Shown here one piece after another: positions 8,881 through 18,469 of a stretch of 35,140 nucleotides of DNA. The number at the start of each line of letters is the position of its first letter. Position 1 is the first letter of the stretch. The position numbers were made by a program, and so were the translations under genes. The notes beneath the pieces were generated by a model. That model was given only the letters and a program-made list of their open reading frames with translations. It was not told the origin of the DNA and searched no databases. The DNA comes from Spirochaetes bacterium GWE1_32_154 (GTDB taxonomy: Bacteria; Spirochaetota; GWE2-31-10). The DNA lies in contig MIAY01000022.1 of the NCBI GenBank assembly GCA_001829315.1, positions 1 through 35,140 of the forward strand, in the 5' to 3' direction.

Positions 8881-9750
8881 TTAATTAAACTGTTCATATT
8901 TATCAAAAAAAATCTTTAATTGAACTTCCCAATTCAATACTGCTTCACTATATATTGATTTTACTTTACTTTTATCCATATATGAAAAAAACGGCCTTTT
9001 AGCCTTAGTAAGGTATTCACTGGAGCCTACTTCTATTATTTCCACTTCATTAGAAATAATAGAATATTCCTTAGCAAATTGATATATTTTTTTTGAAAAT
9101 TCATACCAATTAATTCGTCCTTCATCAGTATAATGATATATACCATATTTTTGAGAATTTTCACTACAAATTTTAAAAATTAAATGAGCTAGCCCTTCTG
9201 CATTTGTAGGAGAACCATATTGATCATTTACAACCTTAAGTTGACTTCTTTCATTGAATAATTTAATCATAGTGTAAACAAAATTTTTTCCGTATTTCCC
9301 ATATAACCATGCTGTTCTTATTATAAAATATTCAGTACAAATTGACTTTATTTCATTCTCACCGGCTAATTTACTTTTACCATAAACACTAACAGGTTCT
9401 GTTATATCATTTTCATTTAAAGGTTTATCTTCTATACCGCTAAAAACATAATCAGTTGATATATGAATTAGTTTTGCTGAAATCTCTTTACTGATTATAG
9501 CAATATTCTTTACTCCAATATGATTAATCTTATAACAAAGATCGACTTCATCTTCAGCTTTATCAACCGCAGTATATGCAGAGCAATTAATTATCCACGA
9601 TATATTTTTATTTGTGGTAAAATCTCTTAATTTTGAAACATTAGTAATATCAACCTCAATATCAGAACTGACATATTTTATATTTTGATCATTTAATAAA
9701 CAGGTTATTTCTTTACCTAACATTCCGTTGCAACCAATGACCCAAATCAT
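8881..9750 (-). CDS. rmlD: dTDP-4-dehydrorhamnose reductase
   Basis: The 289-residue short-chain dehydrogenase reduces dTDP-4-keto-L-rhamnose to dTDP-L-rhamnose. It has the N-terminal dinucleotide-binding motif GCNGMLGKE, the ISTDYVFSG strand and the catalytic YGKSK (YxxxK). The GSPTNAEGLAHLIF stretch is typical of RmlD. It starts one base after the rmlB stop codon with SD AGAGG inside the rmlB 3' end, consistent with translational coupling. Confidence 0.96.
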   Translation of the reverse strand: MIWVIGCNGMLGKEITCLLNDQNIKYVSSDIEVDITNVSKLRDFTTNKNISWIINCSAYTAVDKAEDEVDLCYKINHIGVKNIAIISKEISAKLIHISTDYVFSGIEDKPLNENDITEPVSVYGKSKLAGENEIKSICTEYFIIRTAWLYGKYGKNFVYTMIKLFNERSQLKVVNDQYGSPTNAEGLAHLIFKICSENSQKYGIYHYTDEGRINWYEFSKKIYQFAKEYSIISNEVEIIEVGSSEYLTKAKRPFFSYMDKSKVKSIYSEAVLNWEVQLKIFFDKYEQFN

Positions 9751-9751
9751 A

Positions 9752-10825
9752 TTAACCTCTTGCTGTATAGTTATTTTCTACCCATTTTAAATATTCACCA
9801 CTTTTAACAGTATTAATCCAATCTGAATTAGATAAATACCATTGAATTGTTTTATCTAATCCTTTTGCAAAATCTACTGACTGTTTCCACCCAAGTTGGT
9901 TTTTGAGTTTATCACAATTAATAGCATATCTTCTATCATGCCCCGGTCTGTCTTTTACATACGTAATTAATTTTTTATAATAATCATTATCTTTTCCTGT
10001 AAAATGAGCCATTCTTTCACATAAATAATGTACAAGAGTTATATTCTCCCACTCATTTTCTCCACCAATATTGTATTTTTCACCGGTGGTTCCATTATTA
10101 ATTACTGCCCAGACTGCACTATTATGATCTTCAACAAACAACCAATCCCTAATGTTCTTTCCATCACCATAAACCGGAAGTGGTTTTTCATCTAGAATAT
10201 TAAGTATCATAAGCGGAATAAGTTTTTCAGGAAAATGATAAGGTCCATAATTATTTGAACAATTTGAAAGTGTAACCGGTAAGTGATATGTATGAAAATA
10301 TGAAAAAACAAGATGATCGCTTGACGCTTTTGATGCTGAATAAGGACTTCGAGGATCATACGGTGTGTCTTCATAGAAAAAACCTGTATCACCTAATGAA
10401 CCGTACACTTCATCAGTCGAAACATGATGAAATAAAACATCGTGCCGTTCTCCCCAGAATTTTCTTGATACTTCAAGTAACGTAAATGTACCAAAAACAT
10501 TAGTTTTAATAAAAGCTTCAGGACCTGTAATTGAACGATCCACGTGAGACTCTGCTGCAAAATGAACTACTGTATCGATGTTATATTTTTTAAAAATATC
10601 TTCAATTTTGCTTTTGTCACATATATCTGCTTTCTCGAAAAAATATCGTTTATCACCAAATTCAGATTTTATATCCTTTAAACTATGCATATTACCCGCA
10701 TAGGTTAGATTATCAACATTTATAACTGTACCGGTAAAATCCGTATTTTTCATAACATATCTTATGAAATTAGATCCTATAAACCCGGCTCCACCAGTTA
10801 CTAAAATATTAGAAAGCTTTCTCAA
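9752..10825 (-). CDS. rmlB: dTDP-glucose 4,6-dehydratase
   Basis: The 357-residue extended SDR enzyme makes dTDP-4-keto-6-deoxyglucose, the branch point for rhamnose (RmlC/D) and for the 4-amino sugar (VioA-like enzyme). It shows GGAGFIGSNFIRY, HFAAESHVDRSI, the STDEVYGS strand and the YSASKASSDHLV catalytic YxxxK. The start is TTG at 10825, preceded by GCAGGAG with a seven-base spacer. It is the first gene of the ten-gene minus-strand run, about 33 bases downstream of a predicted -10 box. Confidence 0.97.
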   Translation of the reverse strand: MRKLSNILVTGGAGFIGSNFIRYVMKNTDFTGTVINVDNLTYAGNMHSLKDIKSEFGDKRYFFEKADICDKSKIEDIFKKYNIDTVVHFAAESHVDRSITGPEAFIKTNVFGTFTLLEVSRKFWGERHDVLFHHVSTDEVYGSLGDTGFFYEDTPYDPRSPYSASKASSDHLVFSYFHTYHLPVTLSNCSNNYGPYHFPEKLIPLMILNILDEKPLPVYGDGKNIRDWLFVEDHNSAVWAVINNGTTGEKYNIGGENEWENITLVHYLCERMAHFTGKDNDYYKKLITYVKDRPGHDRRYAINCDKLKNQLGWKQSVDFAKGLDKTIQWYLSNSDWINTVKSGEYLKWVENNYTARG

Positions 10826-10857
10826 TGTAACTCTCCTGCAATATTAAATTTTTAGAT

Positions 10858-10886
10858 ATCATACCACATATATTTTTTTTTTTCAA
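10858..10886 (-). promoter_or_regulatory. Sigma-70-type promoter of the rml/wzm/wzt operon
   Basis: On the minus strand TTGAAA (10886-10881) and TATGAT (10863-10858) are separated by 17 bp. The spacer begins with an A8 tract. The start would fall about 25 bases upstream of the rmlB TTG. It is the only strong candidate before the ten-gene run. Confidence 0.65.
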
Positions 10887-10930
10887 TAAATCAATGATTT
10901 TTTTTATATAATCATATTTGAATATTTTGT

Positions 10931-10959
10931 TTGAAAAAAAAATAAAATTAAAGTATAAC
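10931..10959 (+). promoter_or_regulatory. Sigma-70-type promoter of gmd-manC
   Basis: TTGAAA (10931-10936) and TATAAC (10954-10959) are separated by 17 bp, diverging from the rml promoter 45 bp away. Both -35 boxes are followed by A-tracts. The leader to the gmd ATG would be about 40 bases and contains SD AAGGA. Confidence 0.6.
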
Positions 10960-11007
10960 GGTATTTGGATAATTATAATTTATACTTAATAAAGACAAGG
11001 ATTTTAA

Positions 11008-12081
11008 ATGAAAAGAGCACTTATAACAGGTATTACCGGTCAAGATGGATCTTACCTTGCTGAATTATTACTTGAAAAAGGATATGAAGTTCATGGTATG
11101 ATAAGACGGTCGAGTTTAATAAATACTCATAGAATTGATCATTTATACTCAGACCCTCACAATAAAAATGTTAAATTATTTTTGCATTATGGAGATTTAA
11201 CAGATTCAACAAACATTATTCGTCTTATGCAACAAATAAAACCCGATGAAATATACAACCTTGCCGCAATGAGTCATGTTAAAGTTTCTTTCGATACACC
11301 TGAATATACCGGTAATGCTGATGGTCTTGGTACACTTCGATTTTTAGAAGCAATTCGTTTATTAGGACTGGAAAAAACAACTAAATTTTATCAAGCATCA
11401 ACAAGTGAATTATATGGAAAAGTTGTTGAAACTCCTCAAACTGAGTTAACACCATTTTACCCAAGGTCGCCATACGCTGTTGCAAAAATATATGGCTACT
11501 GGATAACAAAAAATTATCGTGAAGCGTATGATATATTTGCTTGTAATGGTATTTTATTTAATCATGAGTCTCCAAGAAGAGGTGAAACATTTGTTACAAG
11601 AAAAATTACAATGGCTGCTGCTGCGATAAAAGTAGGACTACAAGATAAATTGTATTTAGGAAACATAGATTCTAAACGGGATTGGGGGTATGCAAAGGAT
11701 TTTGTTGAAGGTATGTGGATGATGCTTCAACATAAAGAAGCTGATGATTTTGTTTTATCAACAGGCGAAACTCATACGGTACGAGAATTTATTGAATTAA
11801 CTTTTAAAGAACTTGATATTGAAATTGAATGGAAAGGTCACGGTGTTAATGAAAAAGGTTTTGATAAAAAAACTGGTAAAACTATTATTGAAATAGACCC
11901 ACAATATTTTAGACCAACAGAAGTTGATTTACTATTAGGGGATTATTCAAAAGCGAAAAAAATATTAGGTTGGGAACCATCAACTAAGTTTGTTGATTTA
12001 GTGAAAATGATGGTTAAAGCAGATTTAGACTTAATGGTAAATAAAAAAAATAATCCAAGTCAATCAAACAATATGTGGTAG
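11008..12081 (+). CDS. gmd: GDP-mannose 4,6-dehydratase
   Basis: The 357-residue extended SDR enzyme converts GDP-D-mannose to GDP-4-keto-6-deoxy-D-mannose. Diagnostic stretches are [19 protein letters not shown], the following IRRSS NADP-binding loop, [10 protein letters not shown], the catalytic [10 protein letters not shown] and [15 protein letters not shown]. Length is normal. It is followed seven bases later by manC, which supplies its substrate. No GDP-fucose synthase, GDP-rhamnose reductase or perosamine synthase lies next to it, so the final GDP-sugar cannot be named from this window. Confidence 0.97.
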   Translation: MKRALITGITGQDGSYLAELLLEKGYEVHGMIRRSSLINTHRIDHLYSDPHNKNVKLFLHYGDLTDSTNIIRLMQQIKPDEIYNLAAMSHVKVSFDTPEYTGNADGLGTLRFLEAIRLLGLEKTTKFYQASTSELYGKVVETPQTELTPFYPRSPYAVAKIYGYWITKNYREAYDIFACNGILFNHESPRRGETFVTRKITMAAAAIKVGLQDKLYLGNIDSKRDWGYAKDFVEGMWMMLQHKEADDFVLSTGETHTVREFIELTFKELDIEIEWKGHGVNEKGFDKKTGKTIIEIDPQYFRPTEVDLLLGDYSKAKKILGWEPSTKFVDLVKMMVKADLDLMVNKKNNPSQSNNMW

Positions 12082-12088
12082 GTTAATA

Positions 12089-13486
12089 ATGAAATATGTA
12101 ATACTAGCCGGGGGAAGCGGTAGCAGACTTTGGCCAATGAGTAGAAAAAATACACCAAAGCAATTTATTAATCTTGTTAATGACAAAACAATGTTACAAA
12201 ATACTGTAGAAAGGGTAACAAAACAAGATGGAGAAGATATTTTTGTAATATCGAACAATGATTCTAAATTTATTATTAATGATCAAATTAGTTCTTTATT
12301 TAAAAAATTTAATGAAAAGAATATAATTATTGAACCTTGTGCTAGAAATACAGCACCTGCAATTGCATATGGTTGTTTGTTTTTTGAAGAAAATGATATT
12401 ATTGCAATCTTATCATCCGATCATCACATCACTAACCCTTCAAAATTTAATGAAATATTAACTCAAGCTGAAGAAATTGCTCGGGAGAATTATATAGTTA
12501 CTCTTGGTATTATTCCTGATAGCCCAAGAACCGGATATGGTTACATAAAAAAATCTGATACAACAATAAAATCAGGTTATAAAGTCGAAAAATTTGTTGA
12601 AAAACCTGATTTAGTAACTGCTGAAAAATATGTAAAAGATGGTGGATTTTATTGGAATGCAGGCATCTTTATATTTAAAGTATCAGTTTTATTAAATGAA
12701 TTAAAACGTTTATCCCCTGAATTATTTGAAAATCTATTAAAAATTAAAGAAAAAATAAGCAATAAAAAAGAAATTCTTATTTCAGATTTTGAACGATTTA
12801 AAAAAATATCAATTGATTATGCAGTGATGGAAAAATCAGATAAAATTTGTGTTATACCTTCAGAATTTGGCTGGAGTGATGTCGGAAGTTTTAAATCATT
12901 GTATGATATATTACCAAAAGATGATAATAATAATGTATTTAATTCAAGCGATATACTAAGTATTGACACAAAAAATACTTTTATAATGGGAACAACAAGA
13001 AAAATTGCTACTATTGGTTTAAATGATATAACAATTATTGACACACCGGACGCATTGTTAGTAGCATCAAGTAACAGTACTGAAAAAGTAAAAAATATCG
13101 TTGAGATCCTTGAAAAAGAAGAAGATGAAGTTATTATTAATCAAAAAACAATTTACAGACCATGGGGTTCGTATACTATTCTTGATGAAGGTCCAAATTA
13201 TAAGGTTAAACAACTTTATATACGACCCGAACAAAGTATAAGTTTACAATACCATCATCATAGATCTGAAAACTGGACAGTAGCCAGTGGGATTGCCGAA
13301 GTAACTAAGGGAGACGAAATAATTACATTAAAACCATCTGACACTGTTTTTATACCGGCAACAGTTCACCATCGATTACATAATCCATCAAAAGTAAGAT
13401 TTTTAAAAATAATTGAAGTTCAAACCGGAGAATATCTTGGCGAGGATGATATTATTCGGATTAAAGATAATTACAAAAGGGTATAA
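12089..13486 (+). CDS. manC: Mannose-1-phosphate guanylyltransferase / mannose-6-phosphate isomerase (bifunctional type)
   Basis: The 465-residue protein makes GDP-mannose from mannose-1-phosphate and GTP. The N-terminal pyrophosphorylase carries AGGSGSRLWPMSR followed by the KNTPKQF lysine, then FVEKPD and the WNAGIFIF sugar site. From about residue 345 it has the type II phosphomannose-isomerase cupin (YRPWGSYTILDEG, QYHHHRSENW, FIPATVHHRLHN) with its metal-binding His and Glu residues present. It is the second gene of the gmd-manC unit. SD AGGT precedes ATG 12089. It feeds Gmd and probably also mannose units of the surface glycan. Confidence 0.96.
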   Translation: MKYVILAGGSGSRLWPMSRKNTPKQFINLVNDKTMLQNTVERVTKQDGEDIFVISNNDSKFIINDQISSLFKKFNEKNIIIEPCARNTAPAIAYGCLFFEENDIIAILSSDHHITNPSKFNEILTQAEEIARENYIVTLGIIPDSPRTGYGYIKKSDTTIKSGYKVEKFVEKPDLVTAEKYVKDGGFYWNAGIFIFKVSVLLNELKRLSPELFENLLKIKEKISNKKEILISDFERFKKISIDYAVMEKSDKICVIPSEFGWSDVGSFKSLYDILPKDDNNNVFNSSDILSIDTKNTFIMGTTRKIATIGLNDITIIDTPDALLVASSNSTEKVKNIVEILEKEEDEVIINQKTIYRPWGSYTILDEGPNYKVKQLYIRPEQSISLQYHHHRSENWTVASGIAEVTKGDEIITLKPSDTVFIPATVHHRLHNPSKVRFLKIIEVQTGEYLGEDDIIRIKDNYKRV

Positions 13487-13511
13487 ACTAAATAAATAAT
13501 ATAGTTTTAGG

Positions 13512-13547
13512 ATGTATCATTTTTTAATTTGAAGATGGTACATTTTC
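13512..13547 (+). terminator. Weak stem-loop after manC
   Basis: ATGTATCAT (13512-13520) can pair with ATGGTACAT (13535-13543) with one G-U pair and a 14-base loop, followed by only four T. It lies 26 bases after the manC stop, between convergent manC and ftsK. The stem is AT-rich, so termination would be inefficient. Confidence 0.3.
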
Positions 13548-13619
13548 ATATCTAATTTATAATATCACTAACAATACTAACACCACGTGGTATTTAAATT
13601 ATAAAAACCAAAACACACC

Positions 13620-16265
13620 CTACCCTATAATCTCACGTGGTTTAGAACCTTGCATTGGCCCGACAATACCCATTTCTTCCATTTCTTCAACCATCCGGGC
13701 AGCCCGGTTATAGCCGATATTAAGTCTTCGTTGTAAGTATGATGCCGATGCTTTTTTGCTTGTCTTTACGATTTCAATTGCTTCATTAAACAATGGGTCT
13801 TGTGAGCGTTCTCCACTGGTAAATAAATCAGATTCTTCTTCAATACCCAGTATTTCAGCTAAATCGATATATTCAGGTTCTGCAATACTTTTCCAGTGTT
13901 CAGCTATTAAATCAACTTCATCTTTACCAAGATATGCACCTTGTAATCGAATAGGAAACGGTTGGATAGGACTTAAATAAAGCATATCTCCTTGCCCCAG
14001 AAGTTTTTCTGCACCTTTCTGATCTAATATAATACGCGAGTCCTGATATGAAATAACCTGAAATGCAAATCGTGCCGGAACATTTGATTTTATTAAACCG
14101 GTTATAACATCAGCTGAAGGTCTTTGAGTCGCTAAAATTAAATGTATACCAACAGCTCGTGCTTTAGCAGTTAAACGGGCAAATAACAATTCTGCCTCTT
14201 TACCCGAAGTTGTCATCAGATCGGCAAATTCATCAACAAAAGCAACAATATATGGAATATTGGTAAAACTAAGTTTTCCTGACTTAACAAGTTCCCTATA
14301 TTCAGAAATATCACGAACACCTGTCTTTCCTAATAAGGCATAACGCTGTTCCATTTCATAAACCAGATACTTGAGTGCATTTATTGCATCTTTTGAGTCT
14401 GTTATTACTGGAGTTAATAAATGCGGAATTCCGTCATACGGTTGTAACTCAACAATTTTAGGGTCAATTAAAATCAATCTAACTTCATCAGGAGATCTTG
14501 AAAATAATATTGAAGATAAAAAGACATTTACACAAACCGATTTCCCCGCACCTGTTGCCCCGGCAATTAAAACATGAGGCATTCGATGTAAATCAATAAC
14601 AATGATATTACCATAAATATCTTTACCAATACCAACCGGTATCTGGAATTTATTTGAAGTAAAGTTTTTACTGTTAACAACTTCTTTAAAAGACACGAGT
14701 TCTCTTTTTTTATTTGGAACTTCAATACCAACAACTTTCTCACCGGGAATCGGGGCGATAATACGTATTGATTGAGCGGCAAGCCGCAATGCAAGATTAT
14801 CTGATAAACTCTCAATTTTTGATAATCGTATACCCGGAGCCGGTATAATTTTAAATAAGGTAACCACCGGACCATGAATAATATCACACACATCGGCTTT
14901 TATTCCAAATTCAGCTAATGTTTGCTCAAGAATTAAAGCATCTTCATTTTCAATCCTTCGATATTCATCGCTATCAATATGTTCAATTACATCATCTAAT
15001 ATTTCCATACCGGGAAAAACACTTACTGTTTCTTCCTGTTCATATTCATTGAAAATATCATCTTCATCTAATTCATCGTGATAGTCTCTTAATTCTTCAT
15101 TTGATCGTAATGCTTTTTCCTGTAAATAAACATTTGCATTAGTATCAACAAATTTTTTAATATCATCAAAATTGATTGAATTATCTATTTCGTTATTATC
15201 ATCAAACTCTTCAATTTCAGTTTCCGCTTGTATAGTTTCAATATCTTCAGTATTTTTTGACATAACATCATAATCTTCAGTTTCTATCTGATATTCACCC
15301 ATGTCATGAATATCAGTTTTTCCATACTTTACAAAATCAGATTCAATTGGGTACGCAAATGCAGCAGAATCATCATCTTCAACTAAATGATGATCTGAAA
15401 AATCAGTATACTCATCGATATTATCAAATGTTTCAATTGGCTTAGGCTGATTATCATGATTTTCTTTCCATTCTAAAGGCCAATTTTCTTTAACTTTTTG
15501 ATAATATTCATCATTATCAATTGAGTGAAGATTAATATAATTTTCATCAGTAGATATAATTTCTTTTTCATCAGGTATGGGTAAATCACTTAGCGTGTCA
15601 ACCTCATCAAATTGTTCAACAGTATCAGTTTTATTCGTTAGTTTAAATTTTTTAACCGGTATATCATTGGTAGAAAAAAGCGGAGTTTCTATTCGTTTAT
15701 CATATGATTCATATACAACTTTTGACAGCCAGGGGATGGTATCATTCTTTTTTCGAATAACTCGTTTCTGTATGTCAATTTTTTTAAGACCAATACCTAA
15801 AACACCAAGTATTCCATAGACAATCTTTTGTCTGACCGGAAGAAATAAAAGAAAAAAAGCCGTGATTAGAAATAAAAAAATAATAACATATTTTATTACA
15901 TAACCATTTTGCATAAATAATCTATTGATAATTAAACCATATTTTCCCATTTCTATAGTATTATTAATGGTAATCGAAAAAAAGAGTGGTAATTGGCTTA
16001 TCAGCACAGAATATCCGACAATAACGCTTATTTTATCAATTAAACCTATTTCAAATGTAATAATTGCACCGGTAATAATAATAATGGATAAAAAGAGTAG
16101 TGAAAATGAACCAAAATAATTATTAATTGAAAATAAATATTGTTTTGAAAAAAAACCGAAGAAATATGAATGTAAATATGATCCATCAATATATAATACT
16201 ATAAAAAAAAGACCCAAACACATACAAAGTGAACCAAGAATTGTTTTTCCTTTAATTCCACTCAT
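13620..16265 (-). CDS. ftsK: DNA translocase FtsK/SpoIIIE
   Basis: This 881-residue septal DNA pump clears chromosome termini during division. The N-terminal about 165 residues hold four hydrophobic helices. Residues about 190-440 form a strongly acidic, low-complexity linker. The motor has Walker A GATGAGKSVCVN near residue 567, Walker B AFVDEFADLM near 672 and LILATQRPSADVI. The last about 65 residues are the winged-helix gamma domain (SYLQRRLNIGYNRAARMVEE) that reads polar chromosome motifs. It starts 24 bases after uppP stops, so the two are probably one transcript. A nine-G tract occupies the ribosome binding position. Confidence 0.96.
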   Translation of the reverse strand: MSGIKGKTILGSLCMCLGLFFIVLYIDGSYLHSYFFGFFSKQYLFSINNYFGSFSLLFLSIIIITGAIITFEIGLIDKISVIVGYSVLISQLPLFFSITINNTIEMGKYGLIINRLFMQNGYVIKYVIIFLFLITAFFLLFLPVRQKIVYGILGVLGIGLKKIDIQKRVIRKKNDTIPWLSKVVYESYDKRIETPLFSTNDIPVKKFKLTNKTDTVEQFDEVDTLSDLPIPDEKEIISTDENYINLHSIDNDEYYQKVKENWPLEWKENHDNQPKPIETFDNIDEYTDFSDHHLVEDDDSAAFAYPIESDFVKYGKTDIHDMGEYQIETEDYDVMSKNTEDIETIQAETEIEEFDDNNEIDNSINFDDIKKFVDTNANVYLQEKALRSNEELRDYHDELDEDDIFNEYEQEETVSVFPGMEILDDVIEHIDSDEYRRIENEDALILEQTLAEFGIKADVCDIIHGPVVTLFKIIPAPGIRLSKIESLSDNLALRLAAQSIRIIAPIPGEKVVGIEVPNKKRELVSFKEVVNSKNFTSNKFQIPVGIGKDIYGNIIVIDLHRMPHVLIAGATGAGKSVCVNVFLSSILFSRSPDEVRLILIDPKIVELQPYDGIPHLLTPVITDSKDAINALKYLVYEMEQRYALLGKTGVRDISEYRELVKSGKLSFTNIPYIVAFVDEFADLMTTSGKEAELLFARLTAKARAVGIHLILATQRPSADVITGLIKSNVPARFAFQVISYQDSRIILDQKGAEKLLGQGDMLYLSPIQPFPIRLQGAYLGKDEVDLIAEHWKSIAEPEYIDLAEILGIEEESDLFTSGERSQDPLFNEAIEIVKTSKKASASYLQRRLNIGYNRAARMVEEMEEMGIVGPMQGSKPREIIG

Positions 16266-16270
16266 AAAAG

Positions 16271-16279
16271 CCCCCCCCC
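16271..16279 (-). repeat. Homopolymer G9 tract at the ftsK ribosome binding site
   Basis: Nine consecutive C on the plus strand (16271-16279), G9 on the coding strand, lie five bases upstream of the ftsK ATG in place of a normal SD. In DNA this AT-rich a run of nine G is striking. Slippage would change ribosome binding or spacing rather than reading frame. Confidence 0.85.
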
Positions 16280-16289
16280 GGAAAAGTTT

Positions 16290-17138
16290 CTATACACTAA
16301 AACCAATAATAAATGAAACCACTATGGGTATAATTAAATATATGGCGAAAAAATAGATTTTACCTGTTTGAATCATTTTTAATAATAATTTTAATGCTAA
16401 AAAACCTATACAAAACGAAACTAAAAAACCAACGATATACTGCCAGATTAAATTATTTTGAAAAATGAGCTCACCTTGAAGTATATCAACAAGTTCAAGA
16501 ATAAATGCAGCAATTATTAATGGAATACTTAATAAAAATGAAAACCTGCCAGCTTCTTTTTTATCAACACCTGATAAGAGTGCACCTGAAATTGTAGCTC
16601 CTGCACGTGAAACTCCGGGTAAAAGTGCAAAAATTTGAAAAAATCCTATAGCAAACGCTTGTTTATATGTCATTTTTTTTAATATTGCAGTTTTTTTATA
16701 TCTAACAGTAGCTGTAAGAATTAAAAAAACAGAAGTTAATACAAATGAAAAGCCTACAAGAATAAATATTTTAGAATTGCTGATAACAAAATAAGTATTT
16801 AATACATCTTTAATCAAAAAACCGACAATGGCAGCCGGAAGTATTGAAACAATAAAGAGAGAATAAATTCTTAAATAATCATTTCGATCAGTCACACCTT
16901 CAAAAAGAGATGATTTATACGATGTGTAAAAGACACCTGAAATGAGATCTTTAATATCTTTAAAATAGATACAAATAATTGAAAATAAAGTTCCAAGATG
17001 AATTATAATATCAAACGACATATCTACATTAAGATTAAATATTTTTTTTAACAAAAAAATATGTCCGGAGGAGGAGATTGGCAAAAATTCTGCAATTCCC
17101 TGCACTATTGAAATGAAAATAACTTTTAGAAAATCCAT
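16290..17138 (-). CDS. uppP: Undecaprenyl-diphosphatase (UppP/BacA)
   Basis: The 282-residue polytopic membrane enzyme dephosphorylates undecaprenyl diphosphate to recycle the lipid carrier for peptidoglycan and surface glycans. Both catalytic signatures are intact: QGIAEFLPISSSGH near the N-terminus and PGVSRAGATISGALLSG in the middle. About eight hydrophobic segments span the protein. It begins at ATG 17138 and is followed by ftsK. Supplying carrier lipid is functionally consistent with the ABC-exported polysaccharide locus nearby. Confidence 0.96.
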   Translation of the reverse strand: MDFLKVIFISIVQGIAEFLPISSSGHIFLLKKIFNLNVDMSFDIIIHLGTLFSIICIYFKDIKDLISGVFYTSYKSSLFEGVTDRNDYLRIYSLFIVSILPAAIVGFLIKDVLNTYFVISNSKIFILVGFSFVLTSVFLILTATVRYKKTAILKKMTYKQAFAIGFFQIFALLPGVSRAGATISGALLSGVDKKEAGRFSFLLSIPLIIAAFILELVDILQGELIFQNNLIWQYIVGFLVSFCIGFLALKLLLKMIQTGKIYFFAIYLIIPIVVSFIIGFSV

Positions 17139-17221
17139 ATTACACCATATTATAATTTTTTTTATTTATTATAGTTTTACTATAACACAAAATTGATGGA
17201 TAATAAACGATTTTTAATAAA

Positions 17222-17261
17222 AAAATGGGGCGCTTGCATAAATGCAAACGACCCCATTTTA
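17222..17261 (-). terminator. Rho-independent terminator of flaA
   Basis: A strong hairpin lies 16 bases after the flaA stop codon. On the minus strand AAAATGGGG..CGTTTGCAT pairs with ATGCAAGCG.CCCCATTTT around a short loop. It is followed by a T-rich stretch, and the AAAA/TTTT ends extend the stem. Confidence 0.88.
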
Positions 17262-17276
17262 AACAAAGAGTTTAAA

Positions 17277-18419
17277 CTATTTGTCCATTTTTTGTCTTTC
17301 TAAGAATCTAAGAATTTCGGCATTACCGATCTTAGAAAATTCTCTTTTCTTAGCTTCTTCTCTTCTTGTAGCAAGAATACCCCAAGCATCTTCATGAATG
17401 ATTGGTAAATCTTCTCTTTCAAGAACAGCTTCATCATAAGTAACAACAACATCTTTTATGTAAGAAACAAAATCGCCACCTAATTGATCACCTTGTCTGT
17501 ACACTCTAAAACCATAAATTTTAACAAATGGTTCAGATCTTGGATACAAAGGAACAATATAAAGGTCTCTATTAGCTGCATTAGCTATATAGTTTGGATT
17601 AGTCCAAGTAATTTTTCTCCAACCGTCAAAATCAAGGTACTGTGGCATATGGTATTCTGTTACAATATCGTTTTCATTCTTCAAAAGCACTGATATTGAG
17701 TTTTTAAACTGACAACCATACACTCTTAAATCTAATGATTTAATAATACCAACATTTCTAACAACACCTTTACCATTAAGGAATTTTGTTCCTCTATCTT
17801 CTTTAGTAAGAATTGATGGATCGTAAACAATACCGCCTCTATCATCTTTAGCTAATTTTGAAGCATAATCTGCCTTAAGGTTACCTTTTTCATCAGTCCA
17901 CATATCTTCATACACTGGAATTTCAAAAGGTGGTTTTATTATTGCCCAGTTGTTAAATGCTGAATCGGAAAATCTGATTCGAGCACCAAGGATAGTATAT
18001 CCCTCAGGATCTTTTTGTTGATCAGCTGTTTGATCTTCTGATCTAAGAACGCTAACAAATTTAGTATGCCATTCTTTTGTAAAGGAATTACCTTTGTTTT
18101 CAACAGTACTTGCTGATGAATTAAGCTTAACATTCCAGTTTCCTGCTGCAAGTGATGTATTCATTGTTTTCACATCATCACCTGAGAAATTTGAACCTGC
18201 TATACCGGAATAATCAATAAGAGTAGGCATATGTTGCGTAAGTTCCGCAGGGTGTTCACTGAATGGAACCTCGCCTATACCTTTACTCTGTTCAGGAAGA
18301 CCAGTACCATTAGCTTTTAATAAATCAAAATCAATAAGAACTGATGTCTTACCGTAAACTGAAGTACTTAAGCCAATGAATAAGAGTACTCCTGTAAATA
18401 GGGAAATCCTTCTTCTCAT
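17277..18419 (-). CDS. flaA: Flagellar filament outer-layer (sheath) protein FlaA
   Basis: This 380-residue exported protein belongs to the spirochaete FlaA family, the sheath protein of periplasmic flagella. An N-terminal signal peptide (MRRRISLFTGVLLFIGLSTS) with a cleavage site after SVYG leads into SVLIDFDLL. The body contains family-like stretches such as LRVYGCQFKNSISVLL and VKIYGFRVYRQG. I chose ATG 18419 because AAGGAG lies nine to ten bases upstream. An upstream ATG would add 12 residues, spoil the signal peptide and lack an SD. The gene has its own sigma-70-type promoter and a strong terminator and looks richer in G+C than its neighbours, consistent with high expression. Confidence 0.9.
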   Translation of the reverse strand: MRRRISLFTGVLLFIGLSTSVYGKTSVLIDFDLLKANGTGLPEQSKGIGEVPFSEHPAELTQHMPTLIDYSGIAGSNFSGDDVKTMNTSLAAGNWNVKLNSSASTVENKGNSFTKEWHTKFVSVLRSEDQTADQQKDPEGYTILGARIRFSDSAFNNWAIIKPPFEIPVYEDMWTDEKGNLKADYASKLAKDDRGGIVYDPSILTKEDRGTKFLNGKGVVRNVGIIKSLDLRVYGCQFKNSISVLLKNENDIVTEYHMPQYLDFDGWRKITWTNPNYIANAANRDLYIVPLYPRSEPFVKIYGFRVYRQGDQLGGDFVSYIKDVVVTYDEAVLEREDLPIIHEDAWGILATRREEAKKREFSKIGNAEILRFLERQKMDK

Positions 18420-18469
18420 ATTTCTTTTCTCCTTAAAATAAATAATATTTAACATGGACTATAAAACAA

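Noticed and set aside
13582-13591. Perfect palindrome ACCACGTGGT between manC and ftsK
   Set aside because: It is isolated between convergent stop codons, away from any promoter; a partial copy (CACGTGG) in the ftsK end is coding. No function is supported.
14567-14893. 108-codon minus-strand frame inside ftsK
   Set aside because: It is out of frame within the ftsK motor domain, whose coding frame is uninterrupted with all motifs present.
15577-15819. 80-codon plus-strand frame
   Set aside because: It is a shadow of the acidic linker of ftsK; there is no ribosome binding site and no recognisable motif.
17160-17185. Small TTATAG-TAAAA-CTATAA hairpin upstream of uppP
   Set aside because: It is AT-only and short, with no U-run or consistent promoter spacing, and is expected by chance in such AT-rich DNA.
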